This document shows positions 33,409-46,030 of a stretch of DNA of 64,000 bases, piece after piece. Origin of the DNA: Nymphaea colorata (Eukaryota > Streptophyta > Magnoliopsida > Nymphaeales > Nymphaeaceae); NCBI RefSeq assembly GCF_008831285.2, contig NC_045140.1, forward strand, positions 6,427,528-6,491,527. The letters are read 5' to 3'. The notes under the pieces are model-generated. The model did no database searches. It was given only the letters and a program-made list of their open reading frames with translations, and was not told the DNA's origin. A program made the position numbers and the translations under genes. Each line of letters opens with the position of its first letter. The stretch's first letter is position 1.

Positions 33409-34681
33409 GAATGCAATGAGACTCAAGAAGGCTTAGAACAAACTTACATTATGTTCTATTGCCACAAAAATGAATGTTTTGAACAAGAAGCTATTAACAA
33501 ATGAAAGCTTCCAAACAATTGGTTAAAAAGTTAAAGAAATGTAAGATACTACAAGTAGACAAGTAATGCAAAGTAGCAAAACATATGAAGAATAGATTAG
33601 AGATAGTGGGTACAAACTAAATATGAATATAGAATGACAACAACAATATAAAAAAACAGCTTATTGAAAAAAAGGAGGTACTGATAGAAGAAGAAAAGAT
33701 AGAAAAAGAGAAAGAATAGAAAGAAATGACTGAATTAGTTTAATGTCAAGATTGTTATTATTATTATTATTATTTCACAAGCCAAAAAAATGACGACAAA
33801 TAAATGTGTACATGGGACAATGATGGAAAATAAAGCAGCAAAAAAACACGACATGATGAAGAGAAAGATGGAGAATGTAGAAGAAAAAGATAATCAATCA
33901 AATGTTAGAAAAAAAGATAGTGGAGAATCATGCTAGAAAGGATAAAGACAAAAAAACAAAAGATTGAGGAGAAGAAATAGGAAAGGAAACAGAAAAAAGA
34001 AAAGACCTAACCAGCCCAATGTCCTTAACTTATACATGAAGATAAAACACACTGTCTTGCTCGGATATCATGTTAGAATTGAGAAGAACTAGAATTACCC
34101 AATGTGAAAACTAAGATGAAATGAGCAAGAGAGAGAAAAATTCCAACAGTTTGGTGGTAACTTCTTCAATTGAATTCTACACTGTAATCTAAGTTATTCT
34201 TTAATGATCACATTTTTACCAAAAGGCAATAGCAGTTAAGATAAATAACAAGACATGGCACTGCTAGCCCTTAAGGCTCAAGAGTGCACAACATCATTAA
34301 TAGAGAGCAACATATTGGATATGGACTTGATCCAATCCATATACTTTTTAAGTCTTTGAACTTGTAAAATCACCTTTGCTACTTACTCGGCATGGAGAGA
34401 CATTCTTTAGGATTGGAAGAGTATGAGTTATATGCTAAACTAGAGTCTAGAGATTGAAATGAAAGGTAATGTTTACTTTGATAACTGAGCTGATAGATTT
34501 TGGCTTTTCTCTACCAAAGTTGTATGTCAAGTAGCAGTAGATATCTTCTTCGTGTGATTATTGAAGATTCTCTCACAAAATCTTTGTTTTTATTGAGGGA
34601 GAAAATCCAGCTTTTATTCATCCTTGGTTCAACTATGTTCTTAACTGCATGATGTTGCAACCTATCGATGACAAGTTATTC
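33409..34681. repeat. 1.3-kb direct repeat, copy 1 (probable copia leader plus LTR)
   Basis: About 1273 bp, roughly 90% identical by eye to 35191-36470, in the same orientation. At 34058-34070 the minus strand reads ATGATATCCGAGC, a degraded tRNA-Met primer-binding site. This suggests that the higher side is an LTR and the lower side an untranslated leader of the minus-strand copia. A poly-T run precedes the copy. No coding frame is seen. Confidence 0.6.
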
Positions 34682-35190
34682 TTCGATAAAAGGAAAATGA
34701 AGGGTATGAAAAGGAGGGAAATCTATGATGCTCCTCCATGATCCTCAACCTGTCTATTTATTGTATGGAGAAGTACAGACAAATGATGGTTTTTCACATG
34801 CAAAGTAGAGTCTACTCAGTCTTTAGCGATAGGGAACAAATTATTGACAATAGATAAATTACAAAAGTTTGGCATCTCTTCAGTAAACAGATCCACTGCC
34901 CGTGAAGTGAACAGTAGGTCAGATTTGCATGTTTTTCTTAGTTGTGGAACTGTCATTGGTGTTGGGAAGACCTTTGCGGCAATATTTAATGTTCACTTAG
35001 AGGGTGTTTGGTTTAGGTTACACATTGTTCTAAGAACGTCATGTTCTCAAAATTTTGTAATGCCACCAAACATTTAACAGAAAAATGTGGTGGACGAAGC
35101 GTTCTTTTATCCCATGTGAATGCAAAATGAGTTCTTCCTTGAAACAATCCCACCTTGGAACAGGAGGGAGATTTTTCTTTTTTTTTTTTT
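34682..35190. other. Spacer between the 1.3-kb repeats
   Basis: About 500 bp without a counterpart elsewhere in the window. No RNA gene or clear coding sequence is seen. It ends with a poly-T run that matches the one before copy 1. Confidence 0.35.
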
Positions 35191-36470
35191 GGATGCGATG
35201 AGACTCAAGAAGGCTTAGAACAGACTTACATTGTGTTTTATTGCCACAAACATGAATGTTTGAATAAGAAGCTATTAATAAATGAAAGCTTCCAGGTTTA
35301 AAAATTAAGGAAATATAAGATACTACAAGTAAACAACTAATGCAAAGTAGCAAACAAATGTGAAAAATAGATGACAGATAGTGGCTACAAGCTAAATATG
35401 GATATAGAATGACATCAACGGTGCAAAAAAAACAACATATTAAAAAAATATGGTACCAACAAAAGAAGAAAAGATAAAAAAATAGAAAGAATAGAAAGAA
35501 ATGACAAAATCAAATTAACGTCAAGATTGTTATTATTATTATTTTGCAAGCCAAAAAAGATGGCAAATAAATGTGTAAATGGAACAATGATGGAAAATAA
35601 AGCAGCAAAAAAACATGACATGATGGAGAGAATGATGGACAATGTAGAAGAAAAAGAGATTCAATCAAATGATAGAAAACAAGATAGTGGAGAATCATGC
35701 AGAAGGATAAAGACAAAAAAAAAAGATTGAGGAGAAGATATAAGAAATGAAAGAGTTAAAAGAAAAGACCTAACCAGACCAAAGTCCTTAATTTATACAT
35801 AAGATAAAACAACTTCAAGGCAACACCTTCATAAACACGCTATCATGCTTGGATACCATGTGAGAATTGAGAAGAACTAGACTTACCCAATGTGAGAACC
35901 AAGATGAAATGAGCAAGAGAGAGAAAACTTCCAACGGTTTGGTGGTAACTTCTTCAATTGAATTCTACACTGTAATCTAGGTTATTCTTTAGTGATCACA
36001 TTTTTACCAAAAGACAATAGCAGTTAAAATAAATAACAAGACATGGCACTGCTAGCCCTTCAAGCTCAAGAGTGCGCAACATCATTAATAGAGAGCAACA
36101 TATTGGATATGGAGCCGATTCAATCCATATACCTTTTAAGTCTTTGGACTAGCAAAATCACCTTTGCTACTTATTGGGCATGGAGAGACATTCTTTAGGA
36201 TTGGGAGAGTATGAGTTATATGCTAAACTAGAGTTTAGAGATTAAAATGAAAAGTAGTGTTTACTTTGATAATTGGGCTTGACAGATTTTGGCTTTTTCT
36301 CTACCAAAGTTGTATGTCAAGCAGAAGCATATCTCTTCCTCATGTGATTGTTCAATATTCTCTCACAATTTTTTTGTTTTATTGAGGGGAAAAATGCAGC
36401 TTTTATTCATCCTTGGTTCAACTTTGTTCTTAACTGCATGATGTCGCAACCTATTGATGGAAAGTTATTC
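35191..36470. repeat. 1.3-kb direct repeat, copy 2
   Basis: Partner of 33409-34681, including an A-rich leader-like part and, on the minus strand at 35858-35847, TGGTATCCAAGC, a better-kept primer-binding site (9 of 12 match to TGGTATCAGAGC). Just upstream on that strand the sequence ends in CA, as an LTR should. Confidence 0.6.
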
Positions 36471-37701
36471 CCTCCTCCTCTCTCTTGTTAATGGGGACTC
36501 GATCATTTGAGTTATGATCAAGGCTCATGCAATATCTATGGAGGAACCCATTGGCCATTGGAGCAAATGAGGAAAGAGAATCTTCATCTTCCTCATTACA
36601 GAATCGTTAGGGTTCCCACGCTCCAAGGTGAGGTAAATATATATTAGTTTTCGTTTTATGTGCATATTGCAAGGAGATTCAATTTGGTCTTCCTTTCTGT
36701 GGAGGAGCATTGAATCCAGAGGCTACAAGATGGAGATTTGTTGCCATTGTCTCAGCAGAGGAGGACTTCGTTTCTAGCTCTGATTTGTCAAAGGGAAGAA
36801 GAAGCCGTTGATTTTGGGAATTGACGAATTGAAACGTCAGACACATTTTTCAGCCTTTTTTTCCTCTATTTATTAGTTGAGATAAACTATTCCGTCTCCA
36901 TTTTTAGAACTCTGTTCATTTCAGTGTGTGTGAAATAGTGATTGAGCACCTCTTCCTTTATTTCTTCAATTATGGTTCTCTGATTATGGAGGGAGGTGCT
37001 TGTATTGTCCTTTGATGGCTACAGTTTTTTTTTTTTTTTTTTTTTTTAAATTAAAGAAAGAAGGAACTTTGATTTCATCCATCCCAGTTCCTTGAATTGG
37101 CTTTAAAAGCATGTGGTTTTACCTCGATAGCTTAATGCCATTGCCAGCGTGTCTGCTGTCAATGTCATGTTTCACTTTAGACTGCTGTTATATATTTTAC
37201 GTATGTATTTTCTTTTGGGTCCTTTGCTTAAAGACTCAACTTGATACAAAATTACATAACAAAGTGATTTGGCTTAGGGCATAACACAGTGATTGATTTT
37301 AGCAATCTGATATTAATGTTCTATATCTACTGCTTAAATGTGCAAAGTGGTGCAATACTAGGCATAGGAAAAGGAAGAAGAAGAAGATTACCATAAGAAA
37401 ACGTATAAAGAGAGAAAGCAAAGGGCATTTTTATTGACCTGTTTTTTTTTTTACATATTTTATTGGATATTTTCTTTCATTTAATGTAGATTTTAGGTCT
37501 CTGGAATGTGTAAAGAGAGAAAGCGGAAGAAAAAATATTTTGTTGGTTACATTTTTTAAATATACTTTATCAATTATCTTGTCTTATTATATGAGAAATT
37601 TCATATGTGGAGAAAGAGAGAAAGGAATTCAATGTATTTTTTTATTATTTATCATGCATTTTATTTCATTACATATAAATTTTAAATAGTTTTTACATGG
37701 T

Positions 37702-37775
<74 letters not shown>

Positions 37776-39210
37776 AACCCAAAACATATGTTAAATTTGC
37801 CTATCTAATTATTTGAAAAGACAAGACAAGTTAAACATGCTGTCCAAGTAAACAAACACCAGATGTCCACATGGACAAGAACTCCTTGTACTTGGAACAA
37901 CTGTCTCAAGAACATGTGTTTTAGGGACACTTGTTTCTACAGCCAAACGGTATCTTAGGGACATAAACAACGATTAGGGACATGAGGTGTTGGTGGTCAG
38001 GTTCAAATTTAAGGCCATTTGGGTTAGGTGATGTTGGAGAATGGTCTATTTTGGAACAGTTGGAAGCACAAAACTACCTGGTTTGTGATTTAAAAGCTCA
38101 CGTCAGAGAAGATCTCCTTGGAAGTGTTTGGGAAATCAAAAATATTCTTCTTAATGCTCCTTTGTATTCTAAGAAGAGGAATGACACTTCCTTGTGGTGT
38201 TAGTCTGGTATATGGCATGATGATGGGGGTTCAATTGATCTGTGTTATGCAATGGGGGGTTCAAAAGCTCATGATATCTTCTAGATTCCAAGATGGAACT
38301 ATGGTTGTTGTAGGGGTAGATGCTATTAACAAGTGGGAAGTGGAAGATTTTTTCTTCTTTTTATCCTTGGTTCCACACGGCACGGAAATAATAGATGTTG
38401 CAAGAGGGGCTCTTAGTTGGAGAACAAATTAAAAAAATAGGTAAATTTCCACAAGAAGAAAGAGGTGTGAATGTCGCTAATCCATTATGAGATTGCTGCG
38501 TTTTCTATAGAGATTGAAACCCTGCCAGTGAGGTCATTAATTATCTATCTAATGATATTCCTGGAAATACTTGTAGATGCTGAAACTTTTTCTCTAAGGT
38601 AAGACCTGTTGGCCTGGCATTGTAGGCTCTTAGTTTCTTTGTTTGTTATTCATTGTATTCTTAACAAAGAAAATTGGGACCGGTCCCTCCCAATAGATTC
38701 ACATGCTAAATACACGTTCTTATAACACATGGTTTAAGAACATTATGTTCTTCTTCCAAGAAATATAATGGAAATATCCCTATCATTTGTATGACAAGAT
38801 ATATAATGTGAATATCCTTAGCATTTTGACTTTGAATCTACAAACAATTTCATAATCACGTAATTTTTTGAACAAGAACATGAAGTTTTTAGATCACATA
38901 TTGTAAGACATGCACTTTAAACACAATGTTCATCTTATCCAATGCCGTCTAGAAGTCAAATCATGCAATTAGTCACAACCAACACCCTTCTGGAGGATAG
39001 AGCCTTTTACTTACTATTATCAACATGAAAGCATAAGATGTACTAAAGAATAACTACACAAAAGAACCATAGGAATAAAGGTCAAACTAAAGCCATTTTG
39101 GAAGCAAGCAATGCAGCTGCCTTCCATTGAAGGTTCCCTACCCCAAATCCAGATTATGTTAGAAAGAACATGTTTTAAAGGAACAATTTCAAGAGGTCTA
39201 ACATGCCTCA
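36471..39210. other. Intergenic DNA, no firm gene
   Basis: AT-rich with a long T-run at 37026-37048. I see no recognisable gene. 37982-38430 has short open stretches (with SLWC and WHDDGG-like text) that may come from an old retroelement, but no diagnostic motif is present. Confidence 0.3.
37703..37776. repeat. (TA)n(GA)n compound microsatellite
   Basis: TA run at about 37703-37757, followed directly by a GA run to about 37775. Confidence 0.95.
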
Positions 39211-39212
39211 AG

Positions 39213-39420
39213 GGGTGTAGCATAGTTGGTCAGGTAGGCAGGGGCTATATGTTTGATTCCCATGTATGCTGCTCTCTTGGACTATAAAAGGTGGGATTAT
39301 GACAATGTAGTTGACAGATGTATTGTACCCCATCCAAGTAACAGTGCAACTTCATGGGAAATAAGGAGGCTTTTGGGTTTTATTCAGGTAGTAGGTTGTT
39401 AACCTTCTGCTCACCCAAAT
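39213..39420 (+). mobile_element. tRNA-derived SINE-like element
   Basis: GGGGTGTAGCATAGTTGG (A box around 39216-39229) and GTTTGATTCC (B box, 39251-39260) stand at a tRNA-like spacing for an internal RNA polymerase III promoter. The flanks do not fold into an intact tRNA cloverleaf. The downstream body (about 39270-39420) is unrelated to tRNA, as in SINEs. The 3' end and target duplication are not resolved. Confidence 0.55.
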
Positions 39421-39899
39421 GATCTAATGTAGTATTCCACCAAAAGTTTCATTTGATTTTTCTGCCCACATTGATTAGAGATCACAAAGATCTTTGTGAG
39501 CTCTTTCCCAATAGGAAGTTCCAAGGGCTGCTCAAACTCATACTCGATCTACCACTTGGTTGAATTATTTTGAATGGAAATTTGAAATCCCACAAGGATT
39601 TCACACGCTTGTAGATAAAATCATGAGGTTCTCACACCTATTGAATCTAGATTTAATTATTTAAGCATTAATCTAGTTTACAAAGATCCGGTTAAGTTGA
39701 ATATGTTAAATGGTAGAATGCTTTGGTGTGAATGATGTACTAAAATGTGGATTAGACATCAAGATTCATTTCACACATGGATCTAGAAGTTATTCAAAGA
39801 GTGACAACTTAGGCAACTAAAATGTAAAAAGCGGTAGGATAGCACATGAAACTTTTTGTTTTTTGTTTTTCTTTTTTCAAGGGACGATTGTTTGTACAT

Positions 39900-40235
39900 T
39901 CTTGGGTTGGTAGCACCTCACACCACCAACTTTCTTGGGTTGGTAGCCTCCGCCTCTCCTTCTTCCCCATTCCCCCCCCCCCCCCCCCCCACCCCTTCCT
40001 CCGCCTCTCCTTCTTCCGCCTCCACCTCCACCTCCTCCGCCTCTCCTTCTTCCCCCTTCAATTCTTCCCCCTTCCCCGCCTCCACCTCCTCCCCCTCTGG
40101 CCCTCTCCTTCTTCCCCCTTCCCCCATCGGGCCGAGCTGGGACCCAGGATATCGGGCCGGGCCTGGGTTTCAGGCCCCAACGGTCTGACTCTGGCCGGAC
40201 CGGCCCGGTCCGGCCCAGCCCGATGGCCACCCCTA
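39900..40235. mobile_element. GC-rich hAT-like MITE remnant with pyrimidine-rich core
   Basis: The right end, inverted, is TAGGGGTGGCCATCGGGC, closing at 40235, with GGCCGGACCGG subterminal motifs. The interior (39940-40120) is a TCC/TTCCGCC pyrimidine tract containing a run of 19 C at 39972-39990. No matching left end is found, so the element is truncated. Open frames here are artefacts of low complexity. Confidence 0.5.
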
Positions 40236-40889
40236 CAAGAAAGTGGGAAGGAATTTAATATTTGAATAGGCATAGTTCACTAGAAGACTAAAGCTGCAAT
40301 GAGAAGACTTTTCTTGGTGAAACCTATCCCTGTTGTGCACCCTTGGCACCTACTAAACCCGATAAGCGAGTTATAACTACCAAGCTTTAAAGAGAAGAAC
40401 GATGCGATAAAAACAAAATGGCTTAATTAAGACTTTATTGTGAGGTTTTAATTTTAATACAACTCAAGAAGCCAAGCTGCGGACATGCCTTCCTGTGTGA
40501 TAGTCACACAAAAAACGGCTTTCTTCAAGAAGCCATCGCCTTTGAAATTTTGAAAAAATCATTTTCTAGTGTAATCCTTTTATGTCAAGGATTATGATGT
40601 CCTTATTCACCTGGGCACCTTAGCAAAATTGAGGGTGACCAGGGCGTTGGCACTGTGAGGTCAGTTGCCCATACAGACAAACAAAACATGGCTATTTTTT
40701 ATATTGTTACTTCAGGTTAATTTTTCTTGTTTACATTTTTTTATGTTTTTTAAAATTTAAAATTTTTATAATGAATGCTTCTTAGGTAAAAAAAATTTTC
40801 TGGTTCCACCCATGAGAGTGACTTCTCACTACCAAACCTGACGAAGACGACGTCAATGAAAAGTTCAAACAACAAAATGGCAAAACTTA

Positions 40890-41670
40890 GACTTGGATGT
40901 CGATGTGCAGGCCTAGAGGGGAAGGAGGGGTGGGGATAAAACCCCTTGAAGAGAGAAACCGTGCCCTCATGATATTTTTTAATAAAGATACTCTCCTTTG
41001 TAACTGGCTCAACTTAGGATATCTCGCCCCTAAGATAAGCCTCCGGATAGTGAAGAGTCTGTGGAAGCAGGGGCAGTCGGCAAAGCCATAAATTTGTTAT
41101 GAGGGAGGCCGAATTAAAGTTTATTTTTCATGAGAGGGCAAACCTAAAGTTTCGGAAATTTTGACACGGGCCAAAATATCATTTTTTAAAATTTTTATAT
41201 AAAACAAATAAATTTAAAAAAATTTTGAGGTGGCCGTCCTTGCGTGGAAGGGATCTTGGGCCTAGGGTGGAGGTGGAAATGGGTTGAGGACTCGACCCAA
41301 TGGGAGGTGGGCGATGGAACTGTCTGGTCCAAAGCGGAAATCAAGTACATGAACATGGACGCTGCTAGGATGGGCAGTACCCTAGAGAGACTTATCCTCA
41401 TAGAGGAGAGGGATCAGTTAGTATGGTCAGTAGACGGTAAGAGGAGTCTCAAAGGTAAAGAAGTATGGAGGAAGATGAGGTCTCGAGGGGACGATCAGAA
41501 TTGGAAGGAGAAAATCTGGAATAACCACGCTCCATCCAAGGCATGCTGTCAAGGCAGAGGAATCAAACCATCATGTTATCATAGGCTGCTCAACTGCGCA
41601 GCAGAAGAAATCCAGCTATGGCTGAAGGTGCCTTGGAAATTTAAGTGGCGGGGAATTTCCTGGTGAATCT
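40890..41670 (+). mobile_element. LINE 3' fragment (end of RT and zinc-binding region)
   Basis: Two pieces in the same order as in plant LINE ORF2. At 40897-41000, CRPRGEGGVGIKPLEERNRALM (given here as its two halves CRPRGEGGVGIK and PLEERNRALM) matches the usual post-RT motif CRPKxEGGLGIRxLxxxNxALL. At 41265-41560, W...DGTVWSKAE, then DQLVWSVDGKRSLKGKEVW and NHAPSKACC match the C-terminal RVT zinc-binding region (DxLVWxxxxxGxFSVKxxY...WxxxxPxK). The pieces lie in different frames, separated by unrelated AT-rich DNA. A non-functional remnant. Confidence 0.65.
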
Positions 41671-43125
41671 CCTTTCAAATTGTGGTGTGGCAACTTTGAA
41701 GGAGCAGGAACAGGAACCTGATCCTACATGACAGTCATGATTCAATGGCGTCGGCTTCTCTTCAGCACAGAGTGTGGCAAATCTGCTGCGACAGTTACAG
41801 TAAGTATCAGGTGGAGCAAATCGGATAGCCTTCTGGTCAGAGTGTGGATTAACACAGGTGTGATCTGATCTGTGTCATCAATGAAGAAAGGGATGGGGAC
41901 CCGATGGTGATAATTTGTCTTTTTCTAACTTTTACGAACGGGGAGCAATTTTGTTCCGATAAGCAAACCGAAACCTTTTAAAATATCACTTCCAAGTTAG
42001 GGCAGGTGGTTTGTCACTAGGGTTAACGACAAAAGTACCCTTATTTGACATAAAAAAAAAGAAATATTTTTTGTAAAGACAAAAAATAAAAAATAAAGAA
42101 AGGAAAAAATATTTAAAAGGACAATTTTTTTCAGTAATTTCAAAAATGTCTCTTTCTTTCAACTCTACTTAGTGAGCTTGTTGATTCAGTGAATCGGAGT
42201 AGACAATAATAGAAACCATTTTCTTGAAAAGTAAATGAAAAAACAGGTCAGAATAACTAAAATAAGAAAATTCATAAATTGAATGTCATGGTGTGGCACT
42301 TTTGGATCCGTCACAGAGTCAAATGGGTTTGCCGCCAAACATAAGCCAATCTTAATTGGTTCATATGAGTGTTCATGTGTTCTTCCTTTGTTTCTTATTA
42401 ATTTTACAATTAAATAGTGCCACTAGAACTTGTGTTCTTCCTTGTTTGCTATTAATTTATAGCCAACTTTTATGTCACTTGAATGCGTCGTTTTCATTGA
42501 AAGGAGAGTGAAATGAGCTAGTTGGGATCGAAGAAAAGTTTCCTAGTGAACTTTAAGATCTTCAACCTTGTAAGTTGCTTTCACCAAAATCTAACCCATA
42601 ATCCGACCGAGACTGCAGGGCTGAGGCAGTTGGGATCCAATAAAAGTTTCAAGCATGCGCCATTTAAATATTAGCTTTTTAAATTAGTTTATTTAAATAG
42701 ATTTGACAATATATATATATATATATATTGATCTTCGTAGTTTTTTTTTTTGGTTGAAATTACATTTTTCTTTTTTTACTTTTAATGCAAAGTCTGTGTA
42801 TTTTGAGCAATCAAACGAATCTTTTATAGTACATATGTTTGATTCTTATTTCTTAGGAATGCTGTGATCGAGCCTTTCATAATTCATACCAATGTCCCTG
42901 GGAATAGCAGCTGAGGTAGGGTAGGCATGTATGGGCAATTGCCCACACAAACCCAAAAAATTGCTTATTTTTATATTGATAGTTATTTTTTCATTTATAT
43001 ATCAGTCTCCCTTCAAAAACTAAAGTGCCTATCGACCAGAAATTCCTGATTCTAGCACCCTTCCAACATGGGCACTCCTAGCAGTTTGCTAATTTCTCCA
43101 CTCCACAGGAGCATCAGCTGAAAAG
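41671..43125. other. Intergenic DNA, no gene seen
   Basis: Mixed AT-rich DNA with a TA run at 42710-42728. At 42925-43010 a GGGCAATTGCCCACAC motif is followed by A/T-rich DNA, the internal signature of the CAGGGGYGGAGCC element family described at 43134 and 45832. No gene or RNA is seen. Confidence 0.35.
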
Positions 43126-43133
43126 GCAGAGGG

Positions 43134-43453
43134 CAGGGGTGAAGTTAGGGGGCTGCAACGGCGTTGAATCTTTAAAAAAAAAAATTACATATAAATTTTA
43201 AAAAATTTCACTTAGTCAATATAAAAATTAAAAAAAATAAGTTAAAATTTAGAAAGTTTAATTCGGTCCCCTACATGAAAAATTACTGGCTCTTTGGTGT
43301 GGACAATTGTCAAGGCTAGTCTCCTAATTTTTTTAATTTTTTAAATGGGCATCTTTATATATTTATATATATATATATATATAAGTGCTCCACCAGTATA
43401 GTATGAGTATTGTCAGTCAATTTTTCTAGATTCGTCGTTAGGCTCCGCCCCTG
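43134..43453. mobile_element. 320-bp hAT-type MITE (CAGGGGYGGAGCC family)
   Basis: Left end CAGGGGTGAAGTTAG at 43134; right end inverted CAGGGGCGGAGCCTAAC closing at 43453. The flanks GCAGAGGG (43126-43133) and GCAAAAGG (43454-43461) match at 6 of 8, both differences being G/A transitions, so this is probably a decayed 8-bp hAT duplication. The interior is AT-rich and non-coding. Confidence 0.65.
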
Positions 43454-43779
43454 GCAAAAGGTACAAATTGAAATTAATAGAAAACCCTTCAAAAAGATGC
43501 AAAGGAAAAGCCCCTAGGTACACGAGGAGTGGCGGGTTAAAGAAGTTCTGACTGAAGGACAGCCCCTTCAGAAAAATCAATGGCCGAGGGGCACTAGCAT
43601 GTAAATAAGCAAATATATAAGAAATTCACTATAAAATATTAATATGTAAAATTTGCATGGGTCTGTACCAGCAATGCACACTATTCCAAGGGGAATGCTA
43701 TTACAAACGATCTACTAGTGGTTGTTTGATTGTTTGGAACACATGGTCTAGGACAACACTCTTTTCTTACAACTTTACA

Positions 43780-44538
43780 TAGGCCTGAGCATCGGGTCGG
43801 GCCACCGTTGGCCTGGCCCGAACTGAACCGGTACGGGCCGGGTTTGGGTCGAAAATTTTTGTTATCGGGCTCAACTTGAGTGAGCCCGGCCCGGCCCGAG
43901 ATCTTAACGGGTCGGGCCCGGTTATTACTTCTATAGCCTGACCCGACTCGACAGCCCGTTAGGTCAAGGCGTCTCCTGTGCGCTGCACCCTCCCCTAAGT
44001 CCCTAATCGCATTTTCTTTCAGAGGCAGAGACCGCGACCATCTCCATCTGCTTCCGCCGTGGTTCAACAGGCAGCTCCAGCCGCGCACTCATCAGACCGC
44101 GACCATCTCCATCTGCTTCCGCCGGTCGTCTTCGTGGGCATCCTCGGGCGACGAAATCAACCTTTTCACAGTCAAGTTGATCAAAACCGCGACACAAGTG
44201 ACTTTCTGATTTTCTAATTTGATCAACAATGTTTTAGGACGTCTTCTTCAGTTTGAACCACAACGTAAACAAGATTGTGTTATGTTGCAACGTAAACAAG
44301 ATTGTGCTTCTTGCTGCCATTCTTACTGGCCATCAAAGGAGGGGTGTGAGATATCGGTTGCAAGTCTGCGTGAGAATGGGTTCCTAACATTTATTCAAAT
44401 AAGGAATGAGCCGGGCTCGGCCCGGCCCGACCCGACCCGGCTTGTCAATAATCTGGCCAGGCCCGGGCCTGGGTTTGGGGCCGACGGGCCGACCCGGGCC
44501 GGGTCTTACCGACCGGGGCCGGCCCGATGCCCAATTGG
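43780..44538. mobile_element. GC-rich hAT-like element with filler DNA
   Basis: Left end TAGGCCTGAGCATCGGG (43780); the right end, inverted, has GGGCATCGGGCCGGCCCC and closes near 44538. Both ends are dense in GGCCCGG motifs. The middle holds non-element sequence: a 30-base stretch starting GACCGCGACCATCTCCATC occurs twice (44033 and 44096), and CGTAAACAAGATTGTG occurs twice (44264 and 44291). No target duplication is found. The middle could be captured host DNA. Confidence 0.5.
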
Positions 44539-45831
44539 GCAATGTGAACAACGGACATACATTAGTGCCGTTCTGTTTGTTGGATACAGTCGTGGATTAG
44601 TGCATTTGATACAACACCTATACATGTGCTTCGTTGTTCTTTTACTATGCATGCAGACAAATGTACCTAACTTCATGTCTAAATCCATGGAATGCAGCAT
44701 CCTGTGGATTTCATTACAAGGCCCTAAGTCCCTTAGGGGGTTGGGCGGAGCTAGAAAAGTTTAACTAAAGAGCACTAAGCATAAAGATTTAAAATTTTAA
44801 GGGGCATCAATATGTAAATAAAAAAAATATGATAAAAAATATCAATATAAAAACATAAATTTTTTTTGGGCTCTACGTGCTCTCTACGCACCGGAACCTC
44901 TATCCCAATCCTTGCAAACCCTAATTTGCCCCAACTCCTTGCACATCCATCCTCCATCACAGGTGAATCCTGCCGAGCCCTTGAATGTACAGTTGTTCCA
45001 AAGAAAAGCTGGAAGTCAACTATACCCAGATCATTGTTGTTTGATTGAGATCATTGTCACAAATATCATTTTTAAGTTTTTGAAGTGAGATTTATCTTGG
45101 GCTTGTAACAGCAAAATTGTTTTTTTTTTTTCAGTAAGAAACTCAGAAATTTTTAAAAAGTAAAAAAAAAAGCAATAAATGAAATAAATGAGAAACTAAT
45201 AGGAAAACGTAAATAAAGATATAATAAAGTGATGAAAGGAATCCTTTTGTGATAACAAAAACGATGAAGATAATTTAGTTTAAGTTTATATTTGAATCCA
45301 TGACAATATCAATGCTAGAGAACTAGAAAAAAGAGAAAATGGGAAAAATCACGAAAAAAAAGGCAAAAAAAATGCGATGGTGATAAATGTTTGATTCCCA
45401 TTTTTTTCGAAATATCATGTTTTTCCCCATTTTTTTGTTTTTCTTATTTTTCACATTAATATCACAATATTTTCAAACATATTGTGATATCTGTGACATT
45501 GATTGACATCAATCTTCAATTCTTCTCCAGGTTTCCACCTACTTCCAATAAATATCTGGCTTCCAATCCCCTACATTTGTTTCCTTAGAACAATATCTAA
45601 CTCCTCCAAACTCACCTTGTCGAAAAATTGACCAATGACAATTACTAGTGAGAATTTAGCATTCGAGGTCATCGGCCATTGCTTGCACAGTGCATCAAAT
45701 ACAAATTTTAGTCCAAACTCGGTCTATTCGATCATCACTTCTATGCTTACAGACATCAGGATTCAGAATCTCTTCAATCGATGGTTTCTCTATTTGATCC
45801 GCCACTTCTACCCCCGCAACCCACACCCATT
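44539..45831. other. Intergenic DNA, no gene seen
   Basis: Contains a fragment of the CAGGGG family (GGGCGGAGCTAG near 44743 with the usual AAGGGGCATCAATATGTAAAT text at 44798) and A-rich low complexity (45120-45440). No recognisable gene. Confidence 0.35.
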
Positions 45832-46030
45832 CAGGGGTGGAGCCAAGAATTTTTTATCGCATGAGCGAAACTATAGTTTCAAAATTTTAATCGACTCTGA
45901 ATTAGAAATTTTCAAAATTTTTATATATATTAAACTAAATTTTTTTTATATTTACATATAAATTTTTAAAGTTTTTAAAATCTGAGGGGGGGCCAAGGCC
46001 CCTGTCGGTCCCCCCTTCCCTTCGTCCCTG
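45832..46030. mobile_element. 199-bp hAT-type MITE (CAGGGGYGGAGCC family)
   Basis: Left end CAGGGGTGGAGCCAAG at 45832; right end inverted CAGGGACGAAGGGAAGG at 46030. The 8-bp flanks CACCCATT (45824-45831) and CACCCATG (46031-46038) match at 7 of 8, a near-intact hAT duplication. The interior is AT-rich, then G-rich near the right end. Confidence 0.72.

Noticed and set aside
37982..38430. Two overlapping + strand frames suggestive of a retroelement C-terminus
   Set aside because: SLWC-type text is weakly like the LINE zinc-binding region, but no other LINE or gag motif is present nearby.
39850..40230. Several overlapping open frames on both strands, Pro/Ser-rich or Gly/Arg-rich
   Set aside because: They are the six-frame shadow of a pyrimidine tract; no start context, domain or splice support.
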